NCBI RefSeq assembly: GCF_963169125.1
Contig: NC_084795.1
Location: 187,710,214 to 187,774,213, forward strand
Origin: Humulus lupulus
Lineage: Eukaryota > Streptophyta > Magnoliopsida > Rosales > Cannabaceae
DNA length: 64,000 nucleotides
Reading direction: 5' to 3'
Under the pieces are notes generated by a model. The model saw only the letters and a program-made list of their open reading frames with translations, was not told where the DNA came from and made no database searches. Below, piece after piece: positions 10,472 through 22,522 of the stretch. A program made the position numbers and the translations under genes. Numbering within the stretch: the first letter of the stretch is position 1; each line of letters starts with the position of its first letter.

Positions 10472-11065
10472 CTGAGATTTCCGTTTTGCTTTTCCTTTGT
10501 TCTAGTACCCTGTTCAACTTAAGTCATCCTCAATTGCATATTGGCCAAAGTACCCTTAAGTCTATCCTTAATCCCTAAATCCTTCCAAGGGTAATCCTGT
10601 CATTCACCATATCCTGCTAATTCCTTGAGTGTTCCTATAATTCCCTGAAATACTCAAATGATTGCTAAATCGCTACCCGTTACCCGGTAATCCTGAACAC
10701 ACACTATGTACCCATAATTCCCCTAGGCTCACCTCGAGCTGGGTACTCGACCCCATTGTGAATATTTCGCTATTCCACTCCCTAAGGCCGTCTCAGATCA
10801 CACATCAAAAAAATATCACCACAATCTTGTGGTTTCAAGCATTACATACATATAATTCACATTTATGCCCTCAACGGGCCAAAATTACAATTATGTCCCT
10901 ATTAATCAAAATGGGCTCACATGCATATTTAATTCACCTAAACATGCATCTATAATCACATAATCATTTAATCTACGTAATAACATAATTAAATCAATTA
11001 TTGCCCTCCTGACACGCTAATCAAGGCACTAAGCCTTATTAGCGAATTTGGGACGTTACAGACCA

Positions 11066-11525
11066 TTAGGCACGTGAACAAGTACAAGGTGTACGATCGT
11101 GAGGGAGGAAAAGATGTGATTCTGACATTAGTATCCGACAAGTAGTGGTGATACAAATTAGTATGAGGAGTGGTGGCATGATCTGCGTACCTCTGACCAT
11201 GTACCAATAATCAACACCAGAACCCTCTGCTCCACTACGTCCTAAACCACTACCCCTACAATATAACTATGTACGATCTTATCCCTTGGGACCACCTTGT
11301 ATGAGAGGTCATTAGAGCCCATCTATAAATAGGCTTGCACCCCTCAAACCAAGGGGTTGGAAAATTCTTTGTATGCTTAGACAATTACGCAATATATGAT
11401 ATTTGCTCCATTATAGTTCTGTATTTTTCTTCTACAAGTTCTTTCTATTTTCTTTCCATCTAGTTCTTATAATACACTTTGAGTTTTCCGATCCTATTTC
11501 GTTGATGAGTTCTCACCGTCAAGAA
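11066..11525 (+). mobile_element. Second part of the probable 3' LTR of element E, with TATA box
   Basis: CTATAAATAG at about 11,322 is followed by a C/T-rich stretch rich in TTCTTT, resembling the R-U5 part of a + strand LTR. It begins immediately after the target duplication of solo LTR 2 and stops being recognisable where the LTR fragment of element D begins at about 11,526. No clear TCAACA-type end is seen, so the boundary is uncertain. Confidence 0.4.
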
Positions 11526-11694
11526 CTTACTTATCATGCACCCACACACACACACACAATCAACACATTTGCACTCAAGAACAAATAAGAAAAATAAAAA
11601 TAATTAAATCAAATAATTATTCAACTTAACATTTAAATAAACAAAATAAAAAATTAATCAAAAAATAAATAAATAAAAAATTTGGTGAGCTACA
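11526..11694 (-). mobile_element. Element D, start of the 3' LTR (truncated)
   Basis: On the minus strand this begins TGTAGCTCACC directly after a purine-rich tract (AAGGAGGGCATA, 11,695-11,712). About 165 bp closely match the right end of another LTR at about 57,872-58,054 (shared blocks CATTTAAATAAACAAAATAAA and TTTGGTG-GCTACA). The match ends at about 11,526, so the rest of this LTR has been lost. Confidence 0.65.
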
Positions 11695-11699
11695 ATATG

Positions 11700-12300
11700 C
11701 CCTCCTTAAAAAGAATTCTGTCCCGAAATTCTATTTTACAAAATAACTCAGGCTACTTCTCTCTCATGTCTTCGTCCAGCTCCCATGTTGTTTCTCTCTC
11801 CGTACTATTCTTCCATAGGACCTTATCTAACAGAATCTTCTTGAACCTTAGTTCCTTGACTCTCTCTTCATTGATACGCGGGCTGTTCATCGTAACTCAG
11901 GTCCTGATTCAGCTGCAACATCTCATAACTAAAAAGCGTGGGAGGGATTCGACACGTACTTATGAAACATCAAGGTGTGAAAGACATTATGGGTTTCAGC
12001 GAGTGCTGGTGACAATGCTAATTGGTACGCAACTTGCCCAACTCTGTCCAAAATCTAAAATGGACCTATATACCTTGTGTTCAACTTACCTTTCTTGCCC
12101 AAATGCATAACTCTTTTCAATGGCGAGACTCTAAAAAACACAAACTCGCCTACTACAAAATCAATGTGCCTTATCTTAAGGTTTGCATATCTCTTTTACC
12201 TACTCTGAGCAGAAAGAAATCTCTGGAAAATTTTGTCAATTGCCTCACTTGCTTCCCTAATTTTGTCGGGGCCTAATATCTATTTCTCCCCGACTTCATC
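11700..12300 (-). pseudogene. Element D integrase C-terminus and chromodomain
   Basis: Minus-strand translation of the part nearest the LTR contains KVLWKNS...ETTWELDEDMR, the typical C-terminal chromodomain signature of plant chromoviruses (VLWRN...EATWE). Upstream of it are the usual integrase-to-chromodomain linker elements (GPF, VAYQLALSPAL, HNVFH). The region is broken by stops and frame changes. A chromodomain at the end of pol distinguishes this lineage from the Tat elements in the window. In known elements this domain is thought to guide integration into heterochromatin. Confidence 0.7.
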
Positions 12301-12457
12301 CTAGTGTAAGGGAGATCTACAGTTGCGCCCATACAACAACTCATAGGGAGCCATACCAATAGTATACTGGTCACTATTGTTATAAGAGCACACCATCTGG
12401 GGTATACTGACTCCAAGACTCCAAAAAGTCTAAAGCTCAACTTCTCAACATATCCTC

Positions 12458-13100
12458 CTAGACCAGGATGGTTATCTCAGGCTGCCCATCTGTCTGTGGG
12501 TGAAACGTGGTACTGAACTTCAACCTTGTACCCATTGCTTTCTGTAACCCTTTCCAAAAGCTTAAAGAAAACACTAAACCACTATCATAGAATATCAAGT
12601 TTGGTACCTCATAAAGTCTCACGAGCTCACTAACATATAACTGTGCATATTGGTTTGCTGAATGGGTCATCTTGAGCGGTAAGAAATGAGTAGAATTTGT
12701 GACTCTATCAACTATTATCCATCTAGAGTCATGTTGTTTTGTGGTTCTAGGTAACCCTACCAAAAAAATCCATTGCTATGTATTCCCACTTCCATTATGG
12801 AATATAGAGTGGTTGTAGCATCCCTGCTGGCCTTTGATGTTTTGACTTCATTTGCTGACAAGCTAGGTATTTGGCGACAAACTCAGCGATATCTTTCTTC
12901 ATTCTCGATAACCAATATAATGTCTTTAGGTCTTGGTACGTCTTTGTAGATCCCGGGTGCAAGGAATAGGGTGTCGTATGAGCCTCTGTCATAATACTTG
13001 TCTTAATCTCATAATCATTAGGCACACAAATTCTATCCTTGTATCGCAACAACCCTCCCTTGGACATAAAGAAGTCACCGTTGTCGTTTTCTTGTACCAA
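12458..13100 (-). pseudogene. Element D integrase zinc-binding and catalytic core
   Basis: Minus strand, two overlapping-frame pieces. The N-terminal part has the H...H...C...C layout (HTTPYSLHPG, then KYLACQQMK), but the first cysteine is replaced by tyrosine. The core shows WIIVDRVTNSTHF (first Asp), FYDSG (second Asp; SDRD in intact relatives) and HPQTDGQPE (Glu region). The pieces are separated by a frame change near 12,770. Integrase would insert the cDNA copy; this copy cannot be functional. Confidence 0.85.
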
Positions 13101-13166
13101 AGCCTCCTACTTCACTAGGGTTTCATCTACTTTATGCCATTCCCTAATCTGATCTAGCAAGGTGGA

Positions 13167-13510
13167 CTATAGGCTGAGATTTGCTAGGCCTCCTGTTACC
13201 AACTCTATTCTTACATTTATGATCTCTTTCTGCAATCGTACCTCTATTGTACTCAGGATCAAGACACTTCCATGTCCCTGTCTACTCAATGCATCAACTA
13301 CTATGTTGGCCTTGCCAGGGTTGTATAGAATTTCGCAATCATAGTCTTTTAATAATTCTAACCACCTCCACTGTCTCATATTCAACTCCTTCTGAGTGAA
13401 GAAGTATTTTAGACTTTTATTATCGGTGTCAATCTCACACTTTTCTCTGTATAGGTGGTGTCTCCAAATATTTAGTGCGAACACTATTGCTTCCAGCTCT
13501 AAGTCATGAA
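13167..13510 (-). pseudogene. Element D RNase H
   Basis: Contains [22 protein letters not shown] and, downstream, [14 protein letters not shown], both hallmarks of the RNase H domain of chromovirus pol. The second is the ADALSR catalytic segment with V for A. It is joined to the integrase through a degenerate linker. Confidence 0.85.
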
Positions 13511-14560
13511 TAGGACTCCTCTATTCATAATCCTTGAGTTGTCTCGATGCATAAGCCCCTGCCTTCCAATCCTACATCAGCACGCATCCCAGACCATTAT
13601 TGGATGCATCACAATACACTACGAATTTTCCCTCTTCTATGGAAACACAAAGAATAGGTGCAGAGATCAATTTATCTTTCATAGTTTGAAAAATGTCTTC
13701 ACATTTCTCAGTCTAGGTGAACTTCTGGTGCTTTCGGGTCAGATTGGTCAAGGGTGTTGAAATCTTGGAAAAACCCTCAACAAACCTTCCGATAATAACC
13801 CGCTAGTCCTATGAAACTTCGAACCATAGAGGCATTCTTGGGTTGGGGCCAGTCCCTTATGGCCCCAATCTTAGTTGGGTCCACTGCTTTCCCATCTTTG
13901 GACACTATATGTCCTAGGAAGGTTATTGTTTCAACCAAAATTTACATTTGGAAAACTCAGCGTAAAACTGATGTTCTCGAAGTCTGTTAAGCGTTAGCCT
14001 CAGATGCTCTTCATGCTCCTTCTTAGTCTTAGAGTAAATTAGGATGTCATCTATAAACACCACTACAAACTTGTCCAAGAAGTCCTTAAATACCATGTTC
14101 ATCATATCCATGAATGTCGATGGGGGCATTATTGAGTCCAAAAGACATCACTAAAACCTCATAGTTCCCATAGCGAGTTCTGAATGCCATCTTGGGAATA
14201 TCACCTTCCTTCACCTTTCACTGATGGTCTCCGGATTGCATATCAATCTTGGAAAACACTACTACCCCTTACAGTTGGTCAATAAGGTTGTCTATCCTAG
14301 GCGAAGGATACTTGTTCTTGATTTTTACCTTACTAAGTTTTCGGTAATCGATGCACATTCTCATACTTCCATCTTTCTTCTTCCCAAATAGTCATGGTGC
14401 CCCCCATGGTGAATGACTTGGTCGAATGAAACCCTTGTCCACAAACTCCCATAGGTAGGTCTTAAGCTCTGTTAACTCTACAAGTGCCATTTGGTAGGGT
14501 GCCTTAGATATTGGTGTTGTTTCCGGTGCAAGTTCAATTACAATTTCAATTACAAATTAG
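13511..14560 (-). pseudogene. Element D reverse transcriptase
   Basis: The segment at 14,141-13,923 reads [15 protein letters not shown], with the catalytic YxDD-type box as FIDD, followed by KCKFWL. Further RT blocks lie on either side in other frames, including a SKIDMQSGDHQ-like region near 14,240. Many frame changes and stops show long decay. Confidence 0.85.
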
Positions 14561-14879
14561 ATTTCTCTATCCGGGGGTAATCCTGGTAGATCCTTGGGAA
14601 ACACTTCCAGGAATTCACATACTATGTGAACATTCTCAAGTTTCTATTATGTTTCTCTAGATTTGTCCACAACACTTGCTAAGTATGTTGAACACCCATG
14701 CTGCATCATGCTTCAAGCTTCCAATGCTGAAATGATAGGCATGCATAGTCCTGTCAGTTCTCCCTTAAAATAAAAATATTCTCCTTTTTCTAGTTTGAAC
14801 TCTATTATTTTTCTTCGACAATCTATGGTTGCTCTGAATTTAGTCAACCAGTACATTCCAAGAATTGCACCGTAATTCA

Positions 14880-15905
14880 ACATATCTAATCCTATGAGGT
14901 ATTCTAGATATTCCTGTCCTCAACTACTATAGAGACTAATTGTAACCACCTAGATGTCAACATAATCTCTCCGGATGGTAATAGTGTACTAAAGCTACTC
15001 CCAAAGAGTTTACAAGGAAATCCCAATTTATCAATTACATTTAAAGCAACATTAAAATGAGTCACTCTAGAATCAATAAGGACTCTACACATCACAACAG
15101 TAATAGAAAGTTGACCTGCGACAACCATGTTTCTATTGGCTACCTCTCCCTGGGTCAAAGCAAAGACTCTAGCTGGAACTAGAATGTTGTTGTTTCCAAA
15201 TCCAAATCCTACCCTGCATTGTGGGTAATCCTTCTTCAAGTGGTTTGCTTCACCGCTCTTGTAGCATTTGTTTGAGCCTACCTAACATTCTCCTAAATGT
15301 TTGTGTAAACATTTGGGAAAATTGGGGAACTCAATCCTGCGGTTCTGGTGGTTCCCATGATTGTTGTTGTTGTTGTTGTTATTGTTGTGATTACTATTGG
15401 AAGCTGTGACCTTGGGCCTTTTGTCAGTGCCACTGTTTTGAACCACTTGGGCCTTCCTCTTATTATTTTCTTGCAAGGCTTTATTCTTGTTAGCCTCTCT
15501 CCTTGCATCAACGTCTTTCCATATACGGTCCTCCATGTACTCAGCGTCTAAAGCTTTGTCAAGAATTTCAGCATAGCTAACTAGTTTCGTACTAGTCATC
15601 TTGACATCCCTGCCAATCATAGGCTTTTGCCTCCTTATGAATCTCTGAACTCTCATGGCCTCTATTGGGACTATCTCAAGTGCAAACCTTGTTAGTCTGT
15701 CAAATTTTTGAGCATACTCTGTGACTGAAAGACTGCCCTGTGTCAGTGTCAAAAATTCATCAACTCTGGTTGCCAGTATTGTAGCGTTGTAGTACTTTTT
15801 GCTAAAGACTTGTAAAAGTTAGCCTAGGTCATGGTGTCTAAATTTCGTGTCTACTTAACCACGTCCCATCAAATTCTAGCAGCCATCTTTAGGATTTCTA
15901 ATTAT
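14880..15905 (-). pseudogene. Element D gag and protease
   Basis: Gag: minus-strand LTQGSLSVTEYAQKFDRLTRFA is the signature of the chromovirus gag domain (positions 15,752-15,690). More gag sequence extends in broken frame to about 15,905 (NLDTMT, ANFYKSLAKS). Towards the C-terminus is a run of nine Asn encoded by a GTT/AAC triplet repeat (15,360-15,388), and a degenerate zinc knuckle (FPKCLHKHLGEC). Protease: CRVLIDSRVTHFNV corresponds to the usual VLIDSGATHSF, with the catalytic DSG changed to DSR. The gag N-terminus is not recognisable. Confidence 0.8.
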
Positions 15906-18900
15906 CTTGTTGTCCCTGGTAATCCTTAACTTGTACCAGTATCCTTTGTCTTGTTTCGTCGTGTCGTAACTTATTACTTGTCCTCATTGTTGCATCGGTT
16001 CGTAGCTTGTCATTTCCTCTATGTTGAACTTTGTTGTCATGGATTCACTCGCCTCACCGCATCCTTAGTCTCCATTCACTCCATCGAGGTTTTGCTATTG
16101 TTCGCAACCAAATTTTGTTGCATGTCATCTTTGTATGCTCCTCCATTGAAGACTCCTTAGCGACTATGCATATCTATCTATTTAACAACATCACCTCACA
16201 AGATAATGTCATGTAGTAAACTCCCTAACCTATGTCTTCTAACTTATTGACAACTGCATCATAAAGCTTGTGTATCCTTTGATCTTAATAGTGTCCAATT
16301 ATATTACCGTCGTCGTATTCCATTCTCCATTTTACTTGAAACTTGATAGGGTCATTCTTGCGATTTCCTATGATAAATCTCATCCATTAGATTCATTTAT
16401 TCACAACAAACGTCTTTCAGAGAACTGATATTCTTAATCTCTACAGTATACCTCGTCTATAAAACCCCTTAGATCCCACTGATCTCTTCGAGAAGTTTCC
16501 TTCTAGAAGTCCTAATTACTGGAGGCATAGTAAAAGGTTTGCAAACATAGTATTAAAACTTAAAAGATAGTGAAGCAAATAAAACAAGTCGAATATACTT
16601 ATTACATGGTGAGATGAGGCTTTCCCAGTCTTTAGTATGTATACAGAGGGGTTCCTTGAAAAATGAACGACTGTCTCTTATACCATTTGTAAAATTCCTT
16701 ATCTTACTATCATTTTCAAAAGACTACTATTTGTGCTTATTTTGAAAAATGCCAACAATTATCCAAATGTTCAGTGGAGCCTTGTAAAAACATGCAATAT
16801 GAGCCCATTTATTTAAAACAAAATATAATGTCTTTTATGCAATTCATAAGAGAAAATAACAAAAGTCCCACTGAAAGTTAAATAAAAAAAAAAACACGAT
16901 TAAAGTCATTATATGTCTATTGGCGTTCCTAAGTCGTTTTTATTCATAGCTCCCCACGGCATACACACTTGACTTTGGAACTCCCCATATTACCATGCAT
17001 GCCAAACAGAAATCCTATCGTCTACCTAAATGGGAGGAAAGTAAGGGTGGAGCTAAAAGCCCAGTAAGGAAGTACAAGCATAAATACAATCAATAATCAT
17101 AAACAAACTAATCTCAACATCATAACATTAAATTAAAAATAACATATTCCATACGAAACATAATGTTCATATGATAAAAAACTGAAACATATAAGCTATA
17201 TCTCTATGAGGTAACTAGGATCTCAGGCCCTAGAATAAAATCCTCTTGCCATCAGGCCTATTGGCGCATCCGCTCTATGAGTTACATCATACCTCAGTAA
17301 CTCCTATTATTTTGTTGCATTCAACACGCTAACAACACTCTACTCTTTGAGTACAATCATACATCATATCAATAACATACAATTCATCTAAGTAACTTCA
17401 TTACCTCAAGTCCAAGCTATAAAATGACGAGATAACTTCACAACGAGCCTAGAATAATTAATCAAACACTCATCTTCATATAAAGTAAAACTGCACATAA
17501 TATACAAGCATATCCCATGTGTGCATGGGTCATGCACACGTAGCACCTAACCCACACAAGTTGCACAATAACTTAGCTCTAAGAGAAACATACATCTAGT
17601 CTCACATAAAATCACAAAAGAATAACGTTCTTTCTACTAATTAATCTTTAATGATTTTTAATCAAACATCATGCATTAAACCAAAGAACATGTAATTGCG
17701 TGTAAAAGTACTCTTGGATGTAACATGCGTACGTGGGACTACTCTTAAAAACTCTCTTAAAGTTGGTCATATTAAGTCTCTCATTTTTTTGTTAATTTCA
17801 CAAAAATTCAGCAAGCACTACAAATCTTAAAATAAATTACAAACTTAGTTACTATTATTATTCCTTTAAATCATACCAAAACTATACATAAATTTTATTA
17901 CAAAAATTTATTTTACTCATAATGATCATAGCTTAAATTGTACAAAATAATAAACTTGTTTATTATTTAATAACTAATTTTGGAAACCTACTTTTCAAAA
18001 TAATTAATTAACTTTATGAAAGTTCCTTTTAATTTGGCAAAAATAATATATTTCTTTACACTAATAAAATGCGACATATTTTATAGAAATCATTATGTCA
18101 TAAAATCACATTATTCATAATTATTTAAATTTGGTAAAAGAACTCACAATATGTATATTTTCAATAAAACAAAATTTTAAGCACTTTTAAAATTCAACTT
18201 TCACAACCTTTAATACTAAAATTTCAGCATATGCCATATTTAAAAATGCAAGACATATGTACCAAACTTACACCTTTTCTCATCGTTTTAAAATATGAAC
18301 TCAAAACATATTGTGCTTCCTTTTAAATTATCTTTGCAAATCACCATTCCAAAAATAATAAAAACCAGCAAGCCTAAATTTACACAACATTCTAAACATA
18401 CTTATAATCGTTTTTAACAATTTTAACAAATTAACGTAACATGTTTCTACACTTTATGTATTTTAATATTACACTTAGTATGGAAGATAATTCAATCAAT
18501 TATATAAAACCATTCTAAAACAATAAAAATCAACAAGTATATAAAATCATAAAAGATGCTTAAAACATGCTTATAATTCTTTTAAAAATTGAACAATTTA
18601 TCATAATATGTTTCTGCACCATGAACAATTCAATATCACATTCAAACATTCAAAACTAACAACAAAAATCAAAACAAGCCTAAACCTTAAAAGGCATTCA
18701 TGGCCAAATTCTATATTCCATAATAACACGAAATTATCTCAATTAACAACATGCTCATTACTCAATAATTTAAAAAGAGAAATCAATGAACAAAATACAA
18801 CTTACAGCCTTTAAAATGACCTAGGCCGAAATACTATATGTCCTTTTACCAAAATGATTTCCCAAAAGTTATCATTCATTTTTATCAAACAAAAATTATA

Positions 18901-18928
18901 ATTGAATAATAAATTAAATGAAATTTTG
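15906..18928. other. AT-rich region without genes; possible remnant of a chromovirus LTR
   Basis: No frame here has convincing protein similarity. At 16,960-17,100 there are phrases (AAGCCCAGTAAGGAA; CATGCATGCCAAACAGAAATCC) that echo the LTR blocks of solo LTRs 1-3. Part of this could therefore be the degenerate 5' LTR of the minus-strand element D. The stretch 17,600-18,900 is very A+T-rich and featureless. Confidence 0.35.
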
Positions 18929-19575
18929 ACAGGTAGTCTCTTATACCTCACTTCTAGTCAGCCTAACATCTCTTATAGTGTAGGTGTGTGTGCCAAGTAT
19001 CAAGGGAATCTAATGGAATTCCATGTGTTAGCAGTCAAACCTATTATTCGTTATGTAAGTGGAAGACTTGAATATTGTCTCTGGTACTCGAGGATAACTA
19101 ACTCTAATGTTGTCTATTTTAGTGATGCTGATTGGACAGGAAATGCCAATGACAGAAAAAACACAAGTTGTGATTGTTGTTACTTGGGGAATAATCTGGT
19201 GTCATGGAATAGAAAAAGGCAAAAATCCATTTCCTTGTATACTGCTGAGGCCGAATATATAGCTGCTGGAAGTTGTTGTTCTCAGCTATTGTGGATGAAA
19301 CATATGTTAGATGATTATGGGATAAGAATGGAGACTTTCCTAGTTTTTTGTGATAATACTAGTGCAGTAAATATCTCCAAAATCCATGTTCAAAACTCTA
19401 GGACTAAACATATTGATATTAGACATCATTTTATCAGGGAACTTGTGGAAAATAAAACCCTGGTTTTGGAATATGTTAAGACTGCAAAACAAATTGCTGG
19501 CATTTTTCGCTAAAGCACTTGATATGGTTAGGTTTGACCCTCTTAGAAAATCTTTGGGAGTTTGTGCTTTAATAT
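18929..19575 (+). pseudogene. SIRE-type copia pol, end of RT and RNase H (C1)
   Basis: Begins abruptly inside RT at GSLLYLTSSQPNISYSVGVCAKYQGN, a sequence repeated at 25,560-25,640. It continues through a copia RNase H with its acidic residues visible: FSDADW, TAEAEY and FCDNTSA. It is open from about 18,902 to 19,512 and then shifts frame into KALDMVRFDPLRKSLGVCAL, the usual C-terminus. The motifs SVGVCA(K/R)YQ and YLGNNLVSW point to the SIRE/Maximus lineage. RNase H removes the RNA strand during reverse transcription. Upstream of 18,929 the sequence is unrelated AT-rich DNA, so the element is truncated there. Confidence 0.85.
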
Positions 19576-19589
19576 AAATATTTTCTATC

Positions 19590-20578
19590 TTTCCATGTCC
19601 TCATTATGTGTGTGCTCATTTCTAGTGATCTGCTCATAATCTAGAGAATTTTTCAAAAAGTTTGGCTAGCAGTTTGGTTCTAATTTCTGTTAGATTGTCT
19701 AGTTAGAAATTTGTTCTTATTTTTCTGAAAATAAATGAAATATTATTTCTCCAAATATTATTTTATACAAAAATTGGTGTTTGTTTATCTCAAATATCTC
19801 TTTCATTTTTCTCTCAGGCTCCAATTTAGAAAAGAGCTACCCAATCTAATGTGTGAAAGTCGTCATTGAGTAAGTTAGAACGATGTAACTAAAATTATGT
19901 AGATGATACTCTACCATTGGAAAGGGCTACCATTTTTGTGGTGTGAAAGCTTCTTTTTTTGTTACAAGGTTGAAAAAAATGGAGTCTTAAGATGTAAAAA
20001 ACACACTCGGCTTTATCACTTTAACACACATATTGCTTTGAGTTGAAAAGTAAAAATAAATGAGAGAAAATCTTTATAAAGACTAAAAATGACCTTTTTG
20101 ATTATCTAAAGAATATTTGGTAATTCTTGAAAATCTTTATAATTCTTGAAAGAGAGAAAATCTTTATAAAGACTGAAAATCTTTATAATTCTTGAAAAAT
20201 ATTACCATATTTCTAAATAGATTCTCTAATTATTTAATTAGTTCAAAATATTGCTAATCATTATATTGAATTGTTTCTCTATTATTTGACAGGTCACAAA
20301 GTTATTGAGCACCAAATCAAAGGACATCATTTTCGACAATTTTTTTTTAAGAAATAGAAGAAATAATAAAGGCAGGGGGGGGGGGGGGGTCTTACCATAT
20401 TATTGGTTATTGCCTTAATTCACATATCATATAAAAATGGGTCCATATTTTCCACACATTCCATTTTAGAATTGTGGCACAGATTGTGGAAGTTACCCAA
20501 AAGTGTGTACACGATCAAATGGGCAGTTATTACATAAAGTTTCCTCATTTTGGCTTTTTTAATTTGATTCACAGATCC
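19590..20578. other. Spacer between copia pol and the extra ORF
   Basis: AT-rich, no coding signal. It contains a local duplication of about 55 bp (GAAAATCTTTATAAAGAC at 20,066 and 20,156) and a 15-base G run at 20,375-20,389. Confidence 0.6.
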
Positions 20579-20579
20579 A

Positions 20580-20588
20580 TATATAAAG
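20580..20588 (+). promoter_or_regulatory. TATA-like box upstream of the copia extra ORF
   Basis: TATATAAAG about 100 bp before the ATG at 20,688, followed by a CT-rich leader (TCTATCTCTCTCTG) and a possible 3' splice site (TTTTTTTGCAG) at about 20,680. This is what a plant core promoter would look like, but it is not proven. Confidence 0.45.
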
Positions 20589-20682
20589 CTAATCCCATCA
20601 CCGAGTCATATTACCACTATTCATTCTCGTGTATCTCTATCTCTCTCTGTTTGTGCTTCTCTCTAACTTTTTTTGCAGAGAT

Positions 20683-22522
20683 CAATGTTGAAGACCCGAG
20701 GAGCAGGTTCGTCCAAGAATGCCGACAAGGGAACCCCGACAGACCTCACCTAGAAAGGATCTCTCTCCAAGATCAAAGGGAGAAACACGACGATGAATCC
20801 TAGAGAAAGGGCCTCGTAATTGCATAATTCCACCATTAACCGCCCTTCTACTGGAAGTTTCTTAAATTCCAGCCTCGAAGTTGCAGATTGAGAAAACTTC
20901 GACTGAGTCAGAAGTCTCTTATCCTGAATCCCACAGATTTGATCATGAGGAACAGGTTCTAGATACTAAGAAATCCAAGGATGGGATCTATACCACCGAC
21001 TCCTCAAAGACTGCGTCTGATTCATCTCCTTTGCCTGATGTTCTTGTGAAGAAAGTGGTGGCCAAATCTATTGCTGTGAAGGTGTCCAAATCCATTGCTG
21101 AGAAGCTTTACTCTTCATCCAAATCCAAAAAGGCTACCAAGACAACTTCCTCAACCTCTTTGGACTTAGTAAATCCAACACCAAAGGTCTCTCGTCTTCG
21201 AAAAGTGCCTCCGCCCTGTTCGTCCTCAGAAAAAGAAGGTGATGAGTCTGCCACTGAATCTAATTTTCTTGAATTTGATTATGAAGAAGAAGACTCTACT
21301 GTGGAGTTGAATGCTCATATTTTTTATTTTGAGTTTGATCATTTAGAGGAAATGGTTGACCTTCATGTTGTTACATCTCCAAAAGTGGTAAAAAGGGGCC
21401 CTATCCTATTCTTGTTGTGAAATTGACACCATTGAAGGAACTATCGGCATCCAAGTCTGTTGGTAAAAAGCCCATGACTAAAATTTCCCCAAAACAAATC
21501 AATTGAACTTGGTGACCCACTCCTCTCCAGAGTCTCTACCCAAGGTATACAACTTTACCTATTTCTCTTATGAATCTCATCAAAATATGAAATTTTATGA
21601 AAATATGGAGTTTATTGCTGAGAGGAGTTTTGTGTAAGATGCTCATAGGCAGTTTGGGGTTATTAAGTCTCTTGAGAATGCTCGTTGGATTGGGTCGGTA
21701 ATGGGGTTTGAGAGCAGTGTCCCTAAAGTCGTGAGAGAATTTTTTAATAATTTGACCTATGAAATTACTGATGTGGAATCATTCATATATGAAAAGGTGT
21801 ATGTTAGAGGGAATTGGTTTAAATTTAGCAAGGGTGAGATTGCTTAGGTTTTGGGTGTGCCTATACCAGCAACTAAGATTGTTGATTTAGATAAAAATGT
21901 TGTGGCTTAAGAGTTCGTAGGTCAAACCATTGAGTGGTCCAAAAACATACCCCTTAAGGTTCTAAAACTCACTCATAAATATTGTGCTTTATACAAATTT
22001 GGGTGTGCCAATTGGCTCCCTACTGCTCACTCTACTACTATTTCGTAAGAACTTTCTTTTCTTCTGTATAAGGTTGGCACATGACTTCCGGTGAATCTGT
22101 CTAAGGTGATCATGTATTAGATTCTATCTCTGATCAAAGGACAACAAAAGTCTCAATTTCTGGTGTTTCCTAGTATCATATACAAAATCCTATCTTCAAA
22201 ACATGCTCTCAAATTTGCTAATGAAACGACGGTAGCTATTTAGAAAGGCAATACCTACAAGGTAAAAGCGGAAACTACCCAAGGCTCTTCCAAGCGTGTC
22301 AATCCTGCTGCTCTTACAATCAAATCCACTGACGGGTTAGGCGGCTCTGCGGATGTTCCTGCCTGTGAGTCTAAACTGTCTGCCTTGAAGGCCACCATTG
22401 GAATCATTCAATTCAACCTGACTACCTTCCTGGAGAAAATCGCTGGCCTTGCTAAGACTCAGCAACTTCTTCTTGACAATGTGCTCATTCTTTGTGCCAC
22501 TTCATCAAAGACAAAGAAGTAG
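20683..22522 (+). pseudogene. Extra ORF downstream of copia pol, with plant transposon-protein domain
   Basis: Starts near 20,688 with MLKTRGAGSSKNADKG. A Ser/Lys-rich open segment follows (20,881-21,420), then a degenerate but recognisable domain at about 21,600-22,200: REFFNNLTYEI, EKVYVRGNWFKFSKGEIA, then VLGVP. This matches the family called putative plant transposon protein (Transposase_32), where the core reads VYVRGK...F....I...LGLP. The C-terminus (SALKATIGIIQFNLTTFLEKIAG, to the stop at 22,522) looks coiled-coil. SIRE elements are known to carry an extra envelope-like ORF at this place; whether this is the same ORF I cannot say. Several in-frame stops make it a pseudogene. Confidence 0.55.

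Larger units (their letters stand above)
8746..11060 (-). mobile_element. Solo LTR 2, same family as solo LTR 1, TSD GACCA
   Basis: Starts TGTAACGC and ends GGACGTTACA, flanked by GACCA at 8,741-8,745 and 11,061-11,065. It aligns along its length with solo LTRs 1 and 3 (CACGCTAATCAAGG at the right end, GATCCCAAAATACTG near the left end). No internal region is attached. ORF-like stretches such as 9,852-10,127 are chance. It interrupts what is probably the 3' LTR of element E. Confidence 0.85.

Noticed and set aside
3847..11065. Solo LTRs 1 and 2 as the two LTRs of one element
   Set aside because: Each is flanked by the duplication on both sides, no primer site or polypurine tract adjoins the inner edges, and the DNA between continues the antisense gene of element E.
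11682..12110. Open frame of 142 codons on the + strand
   Set aside because: It lies opposite the chromodomain and integrase tail of element D, which is recognisable on the minus strand.
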